Positions 32,177 through 45,086 of a stretch of 64,000 nt of DNA are shown piece by piece. The notes beneath the pieces are model-generated. The model had not been told where the DNA came from. It made no database searches and saw only the letters and a program-made list of their open reading frames with translations. Numbering within the stretch: position 1 is the first letter of the stretch; each line of letters begins with the position of its first letter. Origin of the DNA: Botryosphaeria dothidea (lineage: Eukaryota > Ascomycota > Dothideomycetes > Botryosphaeriales > Botryosphaeriaceae); the NCBI GenBank assembly GCA_011503125.2, contig WWBZ02000001.1, forward strand, positions 248,001 through 312,000, written 5' to 3'. The position numbers and the translations under genes are program-made.

Positions 32177-34665
32177 TGTGGAGGTGTGGAGTGGAGAGTA
32201 GCACAGAAACCGAAGGAGAGGGTGTGTCTGCAGCCGTGGGGCTCACGACGGCGGGCCAATTGACGTTGGGTGGTTGATTGCAGCTGGGCTGGTGTACGAT
32301 GATGAGGGTTTGCGTGGATGGATCAGAAAATGGACGTCTCACGCCACGGCTAGTCCCGAGCGCGCTGCGAGCGAGGAACGACAACGCCCAAAATCCTCCA
32401 AAAACCACCGCCAATAGCTCTGCTGTGCCGCACGCTGTTCACTGCCAGATTTGGCCGGGTCACGTCCATCTCCAGCTAGAGTCTGCATGTCAGCGGCCGT
32501 GTGTTGCGGCTCCAGAAGTGCGCGCCAGCCGACCAATCAGAGGCGCGGCAGAGAGCTGGCAAATGCGGTTTAGCTGCTGGAAGAGCCCGCCTGAGACGGC
32601 GCTGCCATCATCGCGCTGCTCAACTTCTCACGCCATCCAGGCACCGGCTGCGAGCAAACTCAAATAAACTCAAGAAGACGTCCAGGCGCTCGTGAATGAT
32701 GCAAGAATTCAGCTCCTAAAAACGCCAGCAGCTCGAGGGCCGCGTGGAGATCAATTGCTGCATTACCAAAAGGGGCTCTCTGATTCGCCAGCCGTCCAAA
32801 CCTGGCATTCACCATCATCCCCAGACATTTGGAGCATGTACCATACTGAAAATGCTCATCTTGGGTCGTACCAATCCATTGCCTCTGCCGCGTGGCAGCG
32901 CCGAGTCGCATTATAGTCCTCCCGGAACTCCGTAATCGGCAACCGTAGGAAAATTCTTGCGCGGCTCGGGCGCTCTAGAAGTGCCACCACGCTGGCAGAA
33001 CGAAGTCCAGATGTACTACATGCCTTCGCTTCGGTCTTCAGAAAAAAATCTTACGGCCGCATGCAGCTGACCGACCGCCATCTCATCACGGAGCGTTGTT
33101 GTTCATGCTCTTCCGTCACGGTTTGCGAGAACTCGCCGACGGCCGATGATCTGTCGCCCTATCGCGTCGGTCGTCCCTGGAGATCGTTCAACCGGCGCAG
33201 AACCAGGAAAAGACGTGGGAGAGAAATGCCGGGATTGACTGACGTTGGTGGCCGCATGATGATAACGAAGAATCGGCTCTCAGCCACTGCCGGGCGTGGG
33301 ATTTGCAAAAGAAAACATGGCGTGCAGCAATGATTTGCGCGGCGTGAAGAAGATTGAAAACAGCCCGAAAAATAAAAACATACCATGTTCTTTGCCTTGC
33401 TATAGCTAAATTCCCTCCCAAACACAGCCAAGCCATGGCGACTCCTGGTGCGTTAGAAAATGCTCCCAACAGGGCTTTCGGTCCGCTCAACGTCGAAGGG
33501 TGGCTCCGCGGCGCCGGCAGTCAATCCGCTGTGCCGCTGGTGTCGGTACCACGGTCTCTCTGCACCGTCAATCACCCAAGACGTATCCAGCGTTACAGCA
33601 GGGCTGACCGGAAGCTCCGGCGCGACGGTTGGGGTGTGTGGCAAGGCGACAGGCTTATGAATCCCAGCTGCGAGGCCGACAGCGGCGGCGCTCGGCTCTG
33701 CACCATGGTGGTGAAAGGAAGTAGTGATCTGATATGCTAACTGGATCTCGTTACTTGCGCTCTTTTCTTGGTGTCGGAGTGCGGCTGAGCCCGCATATCC
33801 GAGACAGGATTCGTTCGCGATGTGGTGATGTTTCGACTCATCGAGCGCAGGCTGCACAGGGCCTCAGATTACCGGGCCGATGAGTGGGCTCTCATACTAT
33901 GTCAGACCAGCGATACACGTTGGTTGAGCAGGCCATGACATTCGACGGTGGCCTGCCTCAGGCTAGAAGCTCGAAATTTCGGTGGGGCTGACGCGATACG
34001 GATGGCATTTCATTGAATAAGCAGCAGCGAAATCGCAGCGATAGCAGGTGGGCAGATGGTTCCTCAAACGGCACATTTTTGTGCGCACGCCAAGGAAACG
34101 GCTGTATCTGCTGGGCGTTTCGTTACTTAGTGTACACTCGGCGGGCGCTGCGCGTAGTTTACGGGGGCCAACGGGCAAAGTCGGAAGCGAACGGGCGCGC
34201 AGCGCTCTTGCCCCGGTTCACTTCCGAGGGCTGGCAGCTCTTGCGGCAGGTGCGGGGAGCAGGCGATCGTGACATCAGGTGTTGCAGTAGGAGCTGTAGA
34301 GACTCAGAGACCACCAGGAGTCTGCGTAGCACGACGAGGGTGCATAAAATTATCGAGCGCGAATTTCGTCATAAATCACCAGGTAATTTACAGCAGAACG
34401 CCCAGAACGCACAAGTGCACACCCCCCACTTCGCTCAGTCTCCCAACAGCTGCCCTTCAAATAGTCTGCCTGCCCCGCCAACATCGCCGAGTTCTTCTCT
34501 GCAGCAACTCTCCTCCCTCCCATCCAGCCATCCTACTACATCACCACATAACTTATCCCAAAGTAAGCCCCTGCCCTCGCTGTTGCCCGCACTCGCCTTC
34601 TGCCCACCAGTGCAACCTCTTTGCCTCGCAGCTGCTGACGTCAGGCTCAACAGAACCTAGCAACC
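32177..34665. other. Intergenic region between divergent COX5 and GAPDH
   Basis: 2.49 kb with both promoters. The last 200 bp before the GAPDH start are strongly pyrimidine-rich (CTCTCCTCCCTCCCATCC type, about 34430-34560), as in many highly expressed fungal genes. No coding region was recognised inside. Confidence 0.55.
34636..34643. promoter_or_regulatory. Perfect CRE/ATF palindrome upstream of GAPDH
   Basis: TGACGTCA, 22 bp before the GAPDH start codon. This is the consensus for ATF/CREB bZIP factors. Binding is not shown, and the site may lie in the 5' UTR. Confidence 0.4.
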
Positions 34666-35942
<1,277 letters not shown>

Positions 35943-37233
35943 ATCTCTAAAGAAGAGATCGGCAACCGGAGTCGCTTGTAAAGGGCGACATCTGGATGGG
36001 AGTAAAATAAGCATAATAGCTTCGGCATGATAAATGATGAGGATAAGGGCAGAGATTATGTATAGACAGGAAAATTGATGACTTTTTTTTGGCCACTTCT
36101 GTTCGCATCTGCTCGTGATTGGCGGGGCTGCATTGCATAGCTAGACGCTTCGTGCGAAAGGTGGCGCCAGTGACGCAACTCGTACCATATCTTACGTGTG
36201 GGAAAGAGATACCTCAACTTCTGGCAGGGCTGAAAGAGGGCCGTGAATATTTCTAAAGAGCGACCACAATGTTATCCCTATTCCTATGCCTGAAACTGCC
36301 TATTGACTGCCTCCCCTCAAGACCTGTGTGCTTGCTCGTGCTTGTATCTCGTATGATCTCAATTACGCACGACCCGGGCCAGGCCGCTTAGATCAATCCT
36401 CTTCAGGAGCTTGAGTAGCACGAATCTGATGAAACTTCAAACTCAGCGAAGCAGTGTTACAAAGAGACAGCTCCATGAAAAAGGTAAGAAACAAGCTGGA
36501 CGAGCGCGGCTGCCACCAAGGTCGTGAACTGGCTTGACCTAAAGGGGACTAGTGGGCTTATCGATAGGAAGCTTAGTACTTCGGTTCCAGGCCAACGATG
36601 GTCGTCGCAACACCTTCTTGCCTACCCCGTCCAAACACCGCCAAACCTCACTGCTAAAGCCTGGACAACTCTGTGGGCCTCGCGGAAGAGAGGTGAGACT
36701 CCCCTGTCGCCTTCTTGGAACCACTCTCATGCTGCACACCACGTGCGCACGCGCGCCCCGGCTGCCGTTCGCCAGCCGCCGACAGCTTTCAATACCACGT
36801 CACTGCGCTTGTAATGCATCGGCCACCGCCGTGCACTTTACATATAATCTCTTGCAAACTGCCTCGTTCGCTCGCTAATCCACCTGAACCAGCGACTTTT
36901 TCATCCTCATTTCTGCTTCTGCATTGTAACATTCCGCCGCCTTTCTTTCCCCTAGCTTCCCATTCAAGTTGTCACATCTCCTCTGGCGCCCCCAGCCGTG
37001 CTGCTTGCAGGCCATCTTGAGTGAGTCTTCCTTGCCTTCTGTCATCCCTGAGGCCAACCCCTCCCATTTCAAATCAGCCGCCTTCACTCTGCTTCGGATT
37101 TGTCTCGGCCGATCTGCTGCGCAATTCATCATGATGCTGATATTTCACAAGACGTATCCATTCCATCTAACCATGTATCGATGACCGCTCTCAGCTCAGC
37201 GTGATCAAATCTGGCTCCTGCGCCGCTCTCACC
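35943..37233. other. Intergenic region between GAPDH and HDA1
   Basis: 1.29 kb holding the GAPDH 3' UTR and the HDA1 promoter. Frames at 36524-36878 lack domain features. CT-rich sequence from 36880 to 37020 fits an HDA1 5' leader. Confidence 0.5.
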
Positions 37234-40200
37234 ATGAACCTTGACGACGACATCTACGTCGGCAACGACGGTTCATCTCTGAGGCCGACCGAGCCGCCGA
37301 ATGGCACAAACGAGACTGTGAACCCATCTCTCATCAGTTTCACTGCCCCGTTGCCTTTGAAAGATGACAGGCAATCACCCTCTTCACCCCATGATGGAAC
37401 CTTCGGGCCATTCAACGAGCCTGCTGGTGAACCAATGATAGAAAGCGATTCAGCTTCCATGTCAGAAGACAGCTCCGACGAAGCAACAGACATCACTACA
37501 CCCAAATACCGCCAAAGAGTCGTGGTTGTTATTGATGCTCCCAAGCCAAAGTCCGAAATGCTGCCCTACAGCTCTTCGCGCTCTGGGCTCGTCTATGATG
37601 TGCGGATGAGATTTCATACTGAACCGCTCGATGCTATGCTGAGCGAGGACGACATCCATCCGGAAGACCCTCGACGTATCATGGAGATTTTCAACGAGCT
37701 TGCAGAAGCTGGCTTAGTGGAGACGCCATCACATCATGTGCCTGATCCAGACTTTTCCCTTTGGAGAATCAACGCGAGACCAGCAACAGAGGAGGAGATC
37801 TGTTTGGTCCACACGAGGGATCACTATGCGCGTGTCAGAGAGTATCAGAGTAAGTTGGAACCGCGGCTTCCAGAACAACATAAACGCTAAACATGATACA
37901 AGGCTTCTCGCAAGAGACTCTCAACGAGATGGCTTCGGACATGGATTCGGTCTATTTGCACCCAGCCACGTATTCTTGCGCAAGTCTTTCAGCCGGCGGC
38001 GCTATTGAAGCAGCCCGGGCTGTCGTCGGAGGACATGTGAGAAATGCAGTCGCAGTCATCCGTCCACCAGGCCACCATGCTGAACACGACGCACCTGGAG
38101 GGTTCTGCTTCTTCAACAACGTCAGCGTTGCCGCCCGCGTTTGCCAGCAAGACTTTCCCGACAAGTGTCGGAAAATTCTCATTCTGGACTGGGATGTGCA
38201 TCATGGAAACGGCGTCCAAAGGGCTTTCTACACTGATCCGAACGTTCTCTACATCTCGATCCATGTCCACATGAACGGTACATTCTATCCAAGCAACAAC
38301 TACGGCGACCACACGCATTGCGGTGAAGGGCCAGGCGAAGGAAAGAACGTCAACATCCCATGGAGTTCACAAGGAATGGGAGACGGCGACTATATGTTCG
38401 CCTTCCAGCAAGTCGTCATGCCTATTGCTCAAGAATTCGATCCCGACTTGGTCATTGTAGCCGCCGGCTTCGATGCTGCCGACGGCGATCGACTTGGGAA
38501 GTGTTTTGTCACCCCGCCTTGCTATGCACACATGACACACATGCTCATGTCCTTAGCAAAGGGCAAGATTGTCGTTTGTCTAGAAGGTGGTTATAATCTC
38601 CAATCGATCGCCAAATCAGCAGTTGCCGTTACGAGGACGTTGATGGGAGAGCCACCGGACCGCCTGGACGAAGTCGAACCGACAGCTTTGGGCCTCAGCA
38701 CAGTCGAGCTGGTGAAGAGATACCAGTCACGGTATTGGAAGTGCATGTACCCCAAGCACGACAACAAGGCCGTGGCAAACACGCTGCACGCTCGACGGAT
38801 ACATGACATTGTGCGACAGGCTGATGCTACTGATTTCTGGAACCAATACAGAATGACGGAGCTCTTCATTCTCAGAGACAAGATCTCGAGATCGTTTGAA
38901 AAACAAGTCCTGGCCACGTAAGTCTTCTAGATGAGACCACAAGACATGTAGCTGATTCTGATCAGCCACAATTTTGCCGAGGAACGCCCGCTTCTGGTCA
39001 TATTCCACGAGCCTCCGGAGACTACCGCGCTTACCGATCCTCGGAGCAAGAAGATCAATCTGCACAATATCTTCGTCGTATGTTTCCTTCACCCAAACTT
39101 GGCTTGTATGCACTGACATGCCTGATCAAGACTGATGTTACCAAGACCTACGTCGAGTGGGCAGTAAAGCATGGGTTCGGTGTTATCGATGTCAATATCC
39201 CCGAGCATATCACCGACCCGAACGTAAGTTGAATCTTTTCTTTGCCCAGAATGCTGCCATTCGGCTCACATTCATCTAGGGCCCTCCGGAGTATGCAGAT
39301 GCAGATTCAGATGATGCACGTAGCCAGTTAACCCACAACCTAGCAACGTACTTATGGGAGAATTACATCTCGTGAGTTTCATAATATGGGGTTGAAAGTA
39401 ATTCTGTGCTAATACATCAAGGCTTGGTGATAATACCCACAAGTTTTTCATGGGAGTGGGCGCGGCCTACTCAGGCATTCTCGACCTCATGGGCGGAAAC
39501 GGTAAGCGAAGAGTGTCCTAATGGGCTTTGGAGCAAAACTAACGGTTCCATTGAAGATGATTGTACGAAAGAGACGGATCATATATTCGCCTTTGTTGCG
39601 GAAAACAGTCTCCAGTCCATTAAGAAACTTACAGATGACTACATCGGTCATTGGTACTACGAAGTAAGTTTCCTTCGTCCCAAGAATACACCTGAATATA
39701 TTGATTCTGATCCTGATGTGAAGTACTCGCATATCTTCGTCGCAGATAATCACGCCGCCTGGGATCCCTCACGACAACGCAAGCTCCGCAAAAAATACGG
39801 CAATGTGCTCCGTTCCCCACACAGCGACCCATCCAACATGCTTGAGGAGCACCGCGACACCGTCACAGATGTTCTACTGCAAAAGACTGAAGAATGGCGT
39901 GAGGAGCAAGCTATAGCGGCCAAGACGCGAGCAGCTGAAGAAGCCCAACATCCGGCCAAACGACAAGCTTATGGTAACAACGCGTCATCCTTCTCGCACA
40001 ACAGCGGCATGCGCGGCTTCGACAGCTCGAACAGCAACAGCGGTCCCACCAGCGCAGGCAGTGGGAATGGCAGCGGCCCGACCAGTGCGGGCGGCAGCAG
40101 CACCGACGGCAACAGCAACAGCAGCAGCGGCAGGGAAAATATCAGGCACACGAGTTTACCTGCCCCGGCAGCAGATCCGAGGAGTACGCCAACGATCAGA

Positions 40201-40317
40201 AGTCCATCCGGTCATGGTGGCGCACGTGGACCGCCACTAGGCACTTTCACGATCACGCCGACGAGGAGGGCTGGAAGCGGGAGCGTCAGTCCTGGAAAGA
40301 GGATGAGGGGTGAGTAG
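37234..40317 (+). CDS. HDA1: Class II histone deacetylase Hda1/Clr3 with C-terminal Arb2 domain
   Basis: join(37234..37849, 37903..38917, 38966..39077, 39131..39223, 39280..39371, 39422..39501, 39557..40317), 922 aa. Removes acetyl groups from histone H3/H4 tails in chromatin silencing. An acidic Ser-rich N-terminus of about 100 residues precedes the deacetylase domain (about 120-510) with active-site blocks RPPGHHAEHDAPGGFCFFNN (from 259), DWDVHHGNG (301-309), AAGFDAADGD (from 392) and CLEGGYN. These include the His pair and the zinc-binding Asp/His/Asp. The Arb2 part (about 560-790) includes RPLLVIFHEPPE, YVEWAVKHGFGVIDVNIPEH, LGDNTHKFFMGVGAAYSGI and SHIFVADNHAAWD. The last 130 residues are Ser/Asn/Gly-rich. 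Six introns of 48-56 bp join in phase. A GTAAGT at 39664 is not used, because splicing there would break the frame. Confidence 0.95.
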
Positions 40318-42902
40318 AGATAGGGTAATAATGGTTTGTGCATTGCAGTCTGCTATGACAAACACAACCAGAGATGGTCTTTTACGGTGGATTTACTACT
40401 TTGCTCGAATACCATGGTGGATGATGGAGAGACACGGCGGGGTAAAGGAGATGGATAGGTGGACGGATGGATGGTAGCGGGGGAAAGGGAAGGGAGGAAA
40501 GTAAAGTTGCATTTGCACGGAGACAGCGGCGTCTGGTACTGTAGCTTTTCTTTATGATTTCCTATCAACTCATTTTTCTTTCCTTCCAACTCATTGTGCG
40601 GTTTTCTTTTCCTTGTTTATATTGCAGTAGGTAAGTGAGCGTAGTAGCGCGCAGGCAGCATGCAGGGGAACATAGCCGGTTCTTTCCTTGGAGTCGGCAA
40701 TCGAGGCGTCCACGTCACAGCAAGCACGCAAGAGAGCATAAAAGACCAAAAGTCCGAACTGCTTTGTGCACAATTCCTACCCAATGCCAGGATCTGTATT
40801 TTGCCGTTGGTAGGCATCTATGTACGTAACCGGCGACAAGGGTGTCGGAATCCTCTTCCGGACTTGAGCCGAGGTCACCCATCACCGATGGTGCCCTTTC
40901 CCCCGGGGTAACCCGGAGGGGCGCTTGTGGCGCTTCGGGTTTTCGCGGGGTATGGAGAAGACCTTAGGCACAAAACTGTGGGTCTCCATCTCTCATTTGT
41001 GGATTGTGTGTTTGAAGGAGCTGTTGTGTGATTTGTTCAATCTCGCGTTGGGCCGAAGGAGAGTCGTTTTGCGCGGAAGAGGTGGAGCCGAATGTTGGTA
41101 ATTTTTGTACCGAGGTGTTGCGATGATAACAGGCGGTTTTTTTTATTGTTTTTTTACGATTCAACGATATCGTCGTGTTCTGTATTTCGTGTCTTTTTGT
41201 TACCGTTATTTTTGTGGGCATAAGTAATGCTTAAGAACTGCATGACCTCAAATGTCTGAGTTCGAGATGCTCTGTATTTCCTTTCCCCCTCACATTCTGG
41301 AAATACCGAAGAGTTCGGGTGTCTCCTCTGGAACTATACCAATGGCAGGCTGCGGCGATGCTCATGATTCTTTTGAGGGTACGCTAGCAAGATGGGGAGG
41401 TATGACTGGGTATCAGTCATAAAGTGTTCTATGGACCTCAGGGACTTCGTCGTCGAACAGACGGGACCCCCAGAACTTGGCTTGCCTTCATTCCGAAGCA
41501 AGCACGCAAGCAAGCAAGCAAGCAAGCAATGCTACTCATTCAACTCGAGGAAATTGGATATAAAACCTCATCTTCTCATGCCCACTAATCCTCCGATCAC
41601 ACCCAGCCACCCCCTCAACCTCAACCACCGCGCTCCTTGCAAAACTCGGATCGGCCTCCCCACTCGCAATAAATCTCACCCGCTCCGGCGCCAACTACCT
41701 TGGCTTGACACTGCCGCCGCGATTGCTCAGTCCCTTCCTGAAGAGGTCGGACAGTGGGCAAGAAGACACATGCGGCTCGAGCAATTATCCCTACAACGGC
41801 GGCGTCTCCTCCTGCACGCCGGCCCGCCCCATCCCGCCGCGCGTTCTCATCATGCCAACCGCATCGCGCAGCACGATGTCGTCGTCCATCAAGTTCGTGG
41901 AACGACAAAGAATTTTTATGTTAGGGGAACGTCGCGCGCGTCCCAATTGCTGGAAAGGGTCACTGAAATCACTGGCTGGCCGAAGGTACAATGCTACTAC
42001 TCTTACAATATTATTCTGCAGTTACAGTCACCTGCGCCGTCTGGTTAGCATACGCCGAGCCTGAGAAGCACTATAGTTCCATAACGCATGTTGACGTACG
42101 AAGAGCTCACTTCTACGCCATCACACTCCACCTCGGAGTTTTGCCAGCGGATTTAGTATGCTTCTGTCACACAGAGTCATGACAGTGAATGTGATGGCCG
42201 AGTTAAACGTCAGATCCGCAAACTTCCAGAAGTGACCCTGGCGCACTGGTCCAGCCGAGTACGGCATACTTGGATTCTCCGGAACGTAGGTCCGTAAGCG
42301 TTTTCACGAACAAAGCAAACGCCCTGACAGCCATTTCCCTGCCTCTAGAGGCATTTTGTGTTGGGAAACCCATTGATCACTACCTTTTCCTTTTCGAGTG
42401 CGGCGGCTTGATAAGCAAAAAGCAAGGCCACGCAAAGATCAAGCTTCCCCGCTTCACTCCGCCTCACTCTGCCCGACTCTTCGAGAACCAGCTCATGCTT
42501 CCACAACCCTTTTTGACTTTCTCTCCTTCCCCTATCCGCCGTTGCTATAACGCCTATTGGGTGCATTTCTCAAATGGCCAGATGCTCACCGAAGTACCAT
42601 ACACCAAATCCCCTCCGACTCCTCATGAACACAAGAGCAGCAAGGGAATATCTCAGATAGGATCTCTCGTTCCTCTTTCTAATTTCTCTGAACTGTATCT
42701 CAGTTCTGATCCGCATCTCAGTAGCTCCCATATGTAACCGCCACCACGTAACCCGCGATCCAAGAAGAATCCAGCAATTGCTATCGACCCCTCCTCCCGC
42801 CTTGACCGATGATATATGCACGTAAAGATCTCACCCACCGCAACTCTCCAGTGCCACATTCCTTCTCAACCTCCCACCACGACCCTTCACTCCCCAAGTA
42901 TT
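40318..42902. other. Intergenic region between convergent HDA1 and the FCP1-like gene
   Basis: 2.58 kb. Contains an AAGC repeat at 41496-41528 and a long stretch (about 41590-42060) with coding-like texture on the plus strand but no resolvable gene (see findings). G/C-rich hairpin-prone sequence occurs near 40895-40950. No confident gene. Confidence 0.45.
41496..41528. repeat. (AAGC)n tetranucleotide repeat
   Basis: About eight AAGC units with one variant (ACGC) in intergenic DNA. Confidence 0.9.
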
Positions 42903-45086
42903 TCAATCAGACCTCCTCCCCAAAGTCGCCCTCCACCACTCATGCCCAGCACCACTCATATCCCTGCCCGCATCCGGCCCGGACTCCGGCACCGCGTCCG
43001 CCCTCGTCCCCTCGGGCCACTCGTAGTCCCAGCCCTTCCCAAACTCGAACCGCTGGCCCTCGACATTCACCCACGCGCTGACGTCGCTGACCCACCGCGC
43101 CTGCTCGAGGTAGCCGACGACCTGGCGCAGCACGTCCGAGCGCATCTGGTCGGGGCGGCCCTCGAACTCCTCGACCTGGACGAGGTTGTGCGGCTCGGAG
43201 CTGGCCTTGAGCAGCGAGTCGTCGATGAGGAGGGTGTTGTGCTGGCCGAAGCGCTCGCCCGCCGCGTGCCGCGGGTGCCACGCCGCCCGCCCCGCCGCGT
43301 GCCACACCTGCGACAGCTTCTTGTACACCTGCACCTTCCAGTTGTACTGCTCGGCCGTCAGCCCCAGCGTGTCGCGGCCCCACTCGGCCACCAGCTGCGC
43401 GCGGCGCCGCGGCTCGAACAGCTGCGTGCACATCTTGCCGACATTCTCCGGGCGCGCCGACGACCACACCATGACGCGGTGGTTGGCGAGCAGGTAGTCG
43501 AGGAAGGCTTGCACGTACGGCCGGCAGATGACGCGCGCCGAGTTCTTGCGGCTGGGCCGGTGCACCAGGGTGCCGTTGAGGTCGATGACGACGAGGAGCG
43601 TCTGCGGGGCGTCGAGCTGCTTGGGCGGGATGGAGGCTAGACGGCGGTATTCCTCCTTCGGCTTGGGCTTCAACGGGAACTTCAGGTTCTCGAGCGGTGA
43701 GCCGGGCGGGAACTTGGTTGGTGACGGCGACCTGAACTTCTGTGACCCCTGATGGTTGTTCCAGGACCGGGAAACCTGATCTTCCGCTGCGTCCTTTGCG
43801 GCGAGCCTCTTTGAGCGGCGAGCAGGCTTGCTACCTTTGTTCTCTCCGCCTTCGCTTTCGCTGGTCCGTTCCGGACTTACTAAACCGCTCTTCTTTCCAG
43901 CTTTGGTTGCGAGGCCGCGGTTCGAGACACTGTAGTGTTTGTCAACACGCCAGTTGTGGCCCTGATAGTAGTGAAGTACTGACGGTGTAGGAAAACTTGG
44001 CGTGAAGCTGTTCGTATGACCATGAATGTAGCGGAGACCATCTAAGCCTTGATAAGCTGGGTAGTTGCCTGACTGATAAAACATGCTCGGCTGCTGTTGA
44101 TAGTCATTCCAACCGGGAACTTGTCCATAAGGCTGCTGGGCTGTCAAATGAGGCTGCTGAGCATAGCCAGACGTTGAATCGTATGCGCCGGGCAAATAAG
44201 CCGAATGTGTGCCTGCTTCTTGATCAGACCATGATGCACCTGGCCTGCTGCCAGCCAAATTGCCGGTGGCGTCGGCATTCACCGAGATTTCCGACACACT
44301 GTTACCACCACCGACCTTATTCCAGTCCCATGTCGCATTCTGAAGGTTGTATCCATACGGGTTGTAGTCTGCCACAGCTGGCACCGTCGGAGCAGAGTAG
44401 TCAGATGCTTGAGAAAACGGGGCGGTTGCCTGGGCCGGGCCAGTGCGAGCTCCATCCTGCCAGGTCTGCGGCGGAACAGCATGGCCCCTTGGCGGAAGAG
44501 GTTGAGGCTGGGGCTGAGCCCAAGCCTTAGGCTGAGTGGGCGCCCCGAGCGGAGGACCATTCCTGGCGGCCCTCGGCTGAGTAGGCGCATCTGGAGGAGG
44601 AGGACCATCGTAGGCACCGTCGGCCGTTGCTGGGCGCCACGCCAGCGATGTCCTCCTGCCAGGGCCCGGTCCCGCTTTCACAACCTCAGACTTTCCTCCG
44701 TCCATCTGGACAATTTCAAGTGCTTCCAAGAGCGGCTGGCCCACAAAGGCACCCTGACTAGCCTGATCATCGCTCATGCCTCCCTGACGTCCATGTTGAG
44801 AGGTGAAGTGGGCGGTGGGGTCTTCGGGCCCCGAGTTCAAGGCCGGCTGTCCAGCTCCATTCTGACCTCTCAACGCCCGCTCCTGCTGTCTTTGCTGCTT
44901 CCTCTTCTTCGCCGCTCGCTTTTTCTGTCCCTTGCTCTTTTTGTCCTGGCCTTGCTGAAGGCTCACTGGGGCTGCCTCACTGGCGAGAGGTGCTTGCGTC
45001 GCGGGTAGTGGTTGGTGGGGTTGATTGCCCGGCGGGGCTGCGGTTAGCTGCTGATTCAGCTTCTTCGCGTTCTTCTTCCTCCCCAT
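42903..45086 (-). CDS. FCP1/NIF-type HAD phosphatase-like protein with long disordered N-terminus
   Basis: Single exon, 727 aa, ATG at 45086 (MGRKKNAKKLNQQ). The first 430 residues are disordered: Lys/Arg-rich (KKSKGQKKRAAKKRKQQ), then Pro/Gln-rich and Gly/Tyr/Asn-rich. A basic patch (ARRSKRLAAK) precedes the C-terminal FCP1-homology domain (about 495-680). HAD motif I is VVIDLNGTLV (Asp502), motif II VMVWSSARPENV, a lysine-containing VYKKLSQVW, and motif IV TLLIDDSLLKA, followed by EPHNLV. FCP1/SCP enzymes act on phosphoserine, for example of the RNA polymerase II CTD. Here the second Asp of the DxD signature is Asn, so phosphatase activity is uncertain. A CAG directly before the ATG could be the acceptor of a 5' UTR intron. 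Confidence 0.88.
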   Translation of the reverse strand: MGRKKNAKKLNQQLTAAPPGNQPHQPLPATQAPLASEAAPVSLQQGQDKKSKGQKKRAAKKRKQQRQQERALRGQNGAGQPALNSGPEDPTAHFTSQHGRQGGMSDDQASQGAFVGQPLLEALEIVQMDGGKSEVVKAGPGPGRRTSLAWRPATADGAYDGPPPPDAPTQPRAARNGPPLGAPTQPKAWAQPQPQPLPPRGHAVPPQTWQDGARTGPAQATAPFSQASDYSAPTVPAVADYNPYGYNLQNATWDWNKVGGGNSVSEISVNADATGNLAGSRPGASWSDQEAGTHSAYLPGAYDSTSGYAQQPHLTAQQPYGQVPGWNDYQQQPSMFYQSGNYPAYQGLDGLRYIHGHTNSFTPSFPTPSVLHYYQGHNWRVDKHYSVSNRGLATKAGKKSGLVSPERTSESEGGENKGSKPARRSKRLAAKDAAEDQVSRSWNNHQGSQKFRSPSPTKFPPGSPLENLKFPLKPKPKEEYRRLASIPPKQLDAPQTLLVVIDLNGTLVHRPSRKNSARVICRPYVQAFLDYLLANHRVMVWSSARPENVGKMCTQLFEPRRRAQLVAEWGRDTLGLTAEQYNWKVQVYKKLSQVWHAAGRAAWHPRHAAGERFGQHNTLLIDDSLLKASSEPHNLVQVEEFEGRPDQMRSDVLRQVVGYLEQARWVSDVSAWVNVEGQRFEFGKGWDYEWPEGTRADAVPESGPDAGRDMSGAGHEWWRATLGRRSD

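Noticed and set aside
39664..39746. Possible intron GTAAGT...TCGCAG in HDA1
   Set aside because: Splicing would shift the frame, and the retained reading (SHIFVADNHAAWD) looks conserved.
42816..43640. 274-codon plus-strand frame opposite the FCP1-like domain
   Set aside because: Low-complexity Arg/Leu/Val sequence; the opposite strand is a recognisable HAD domain.
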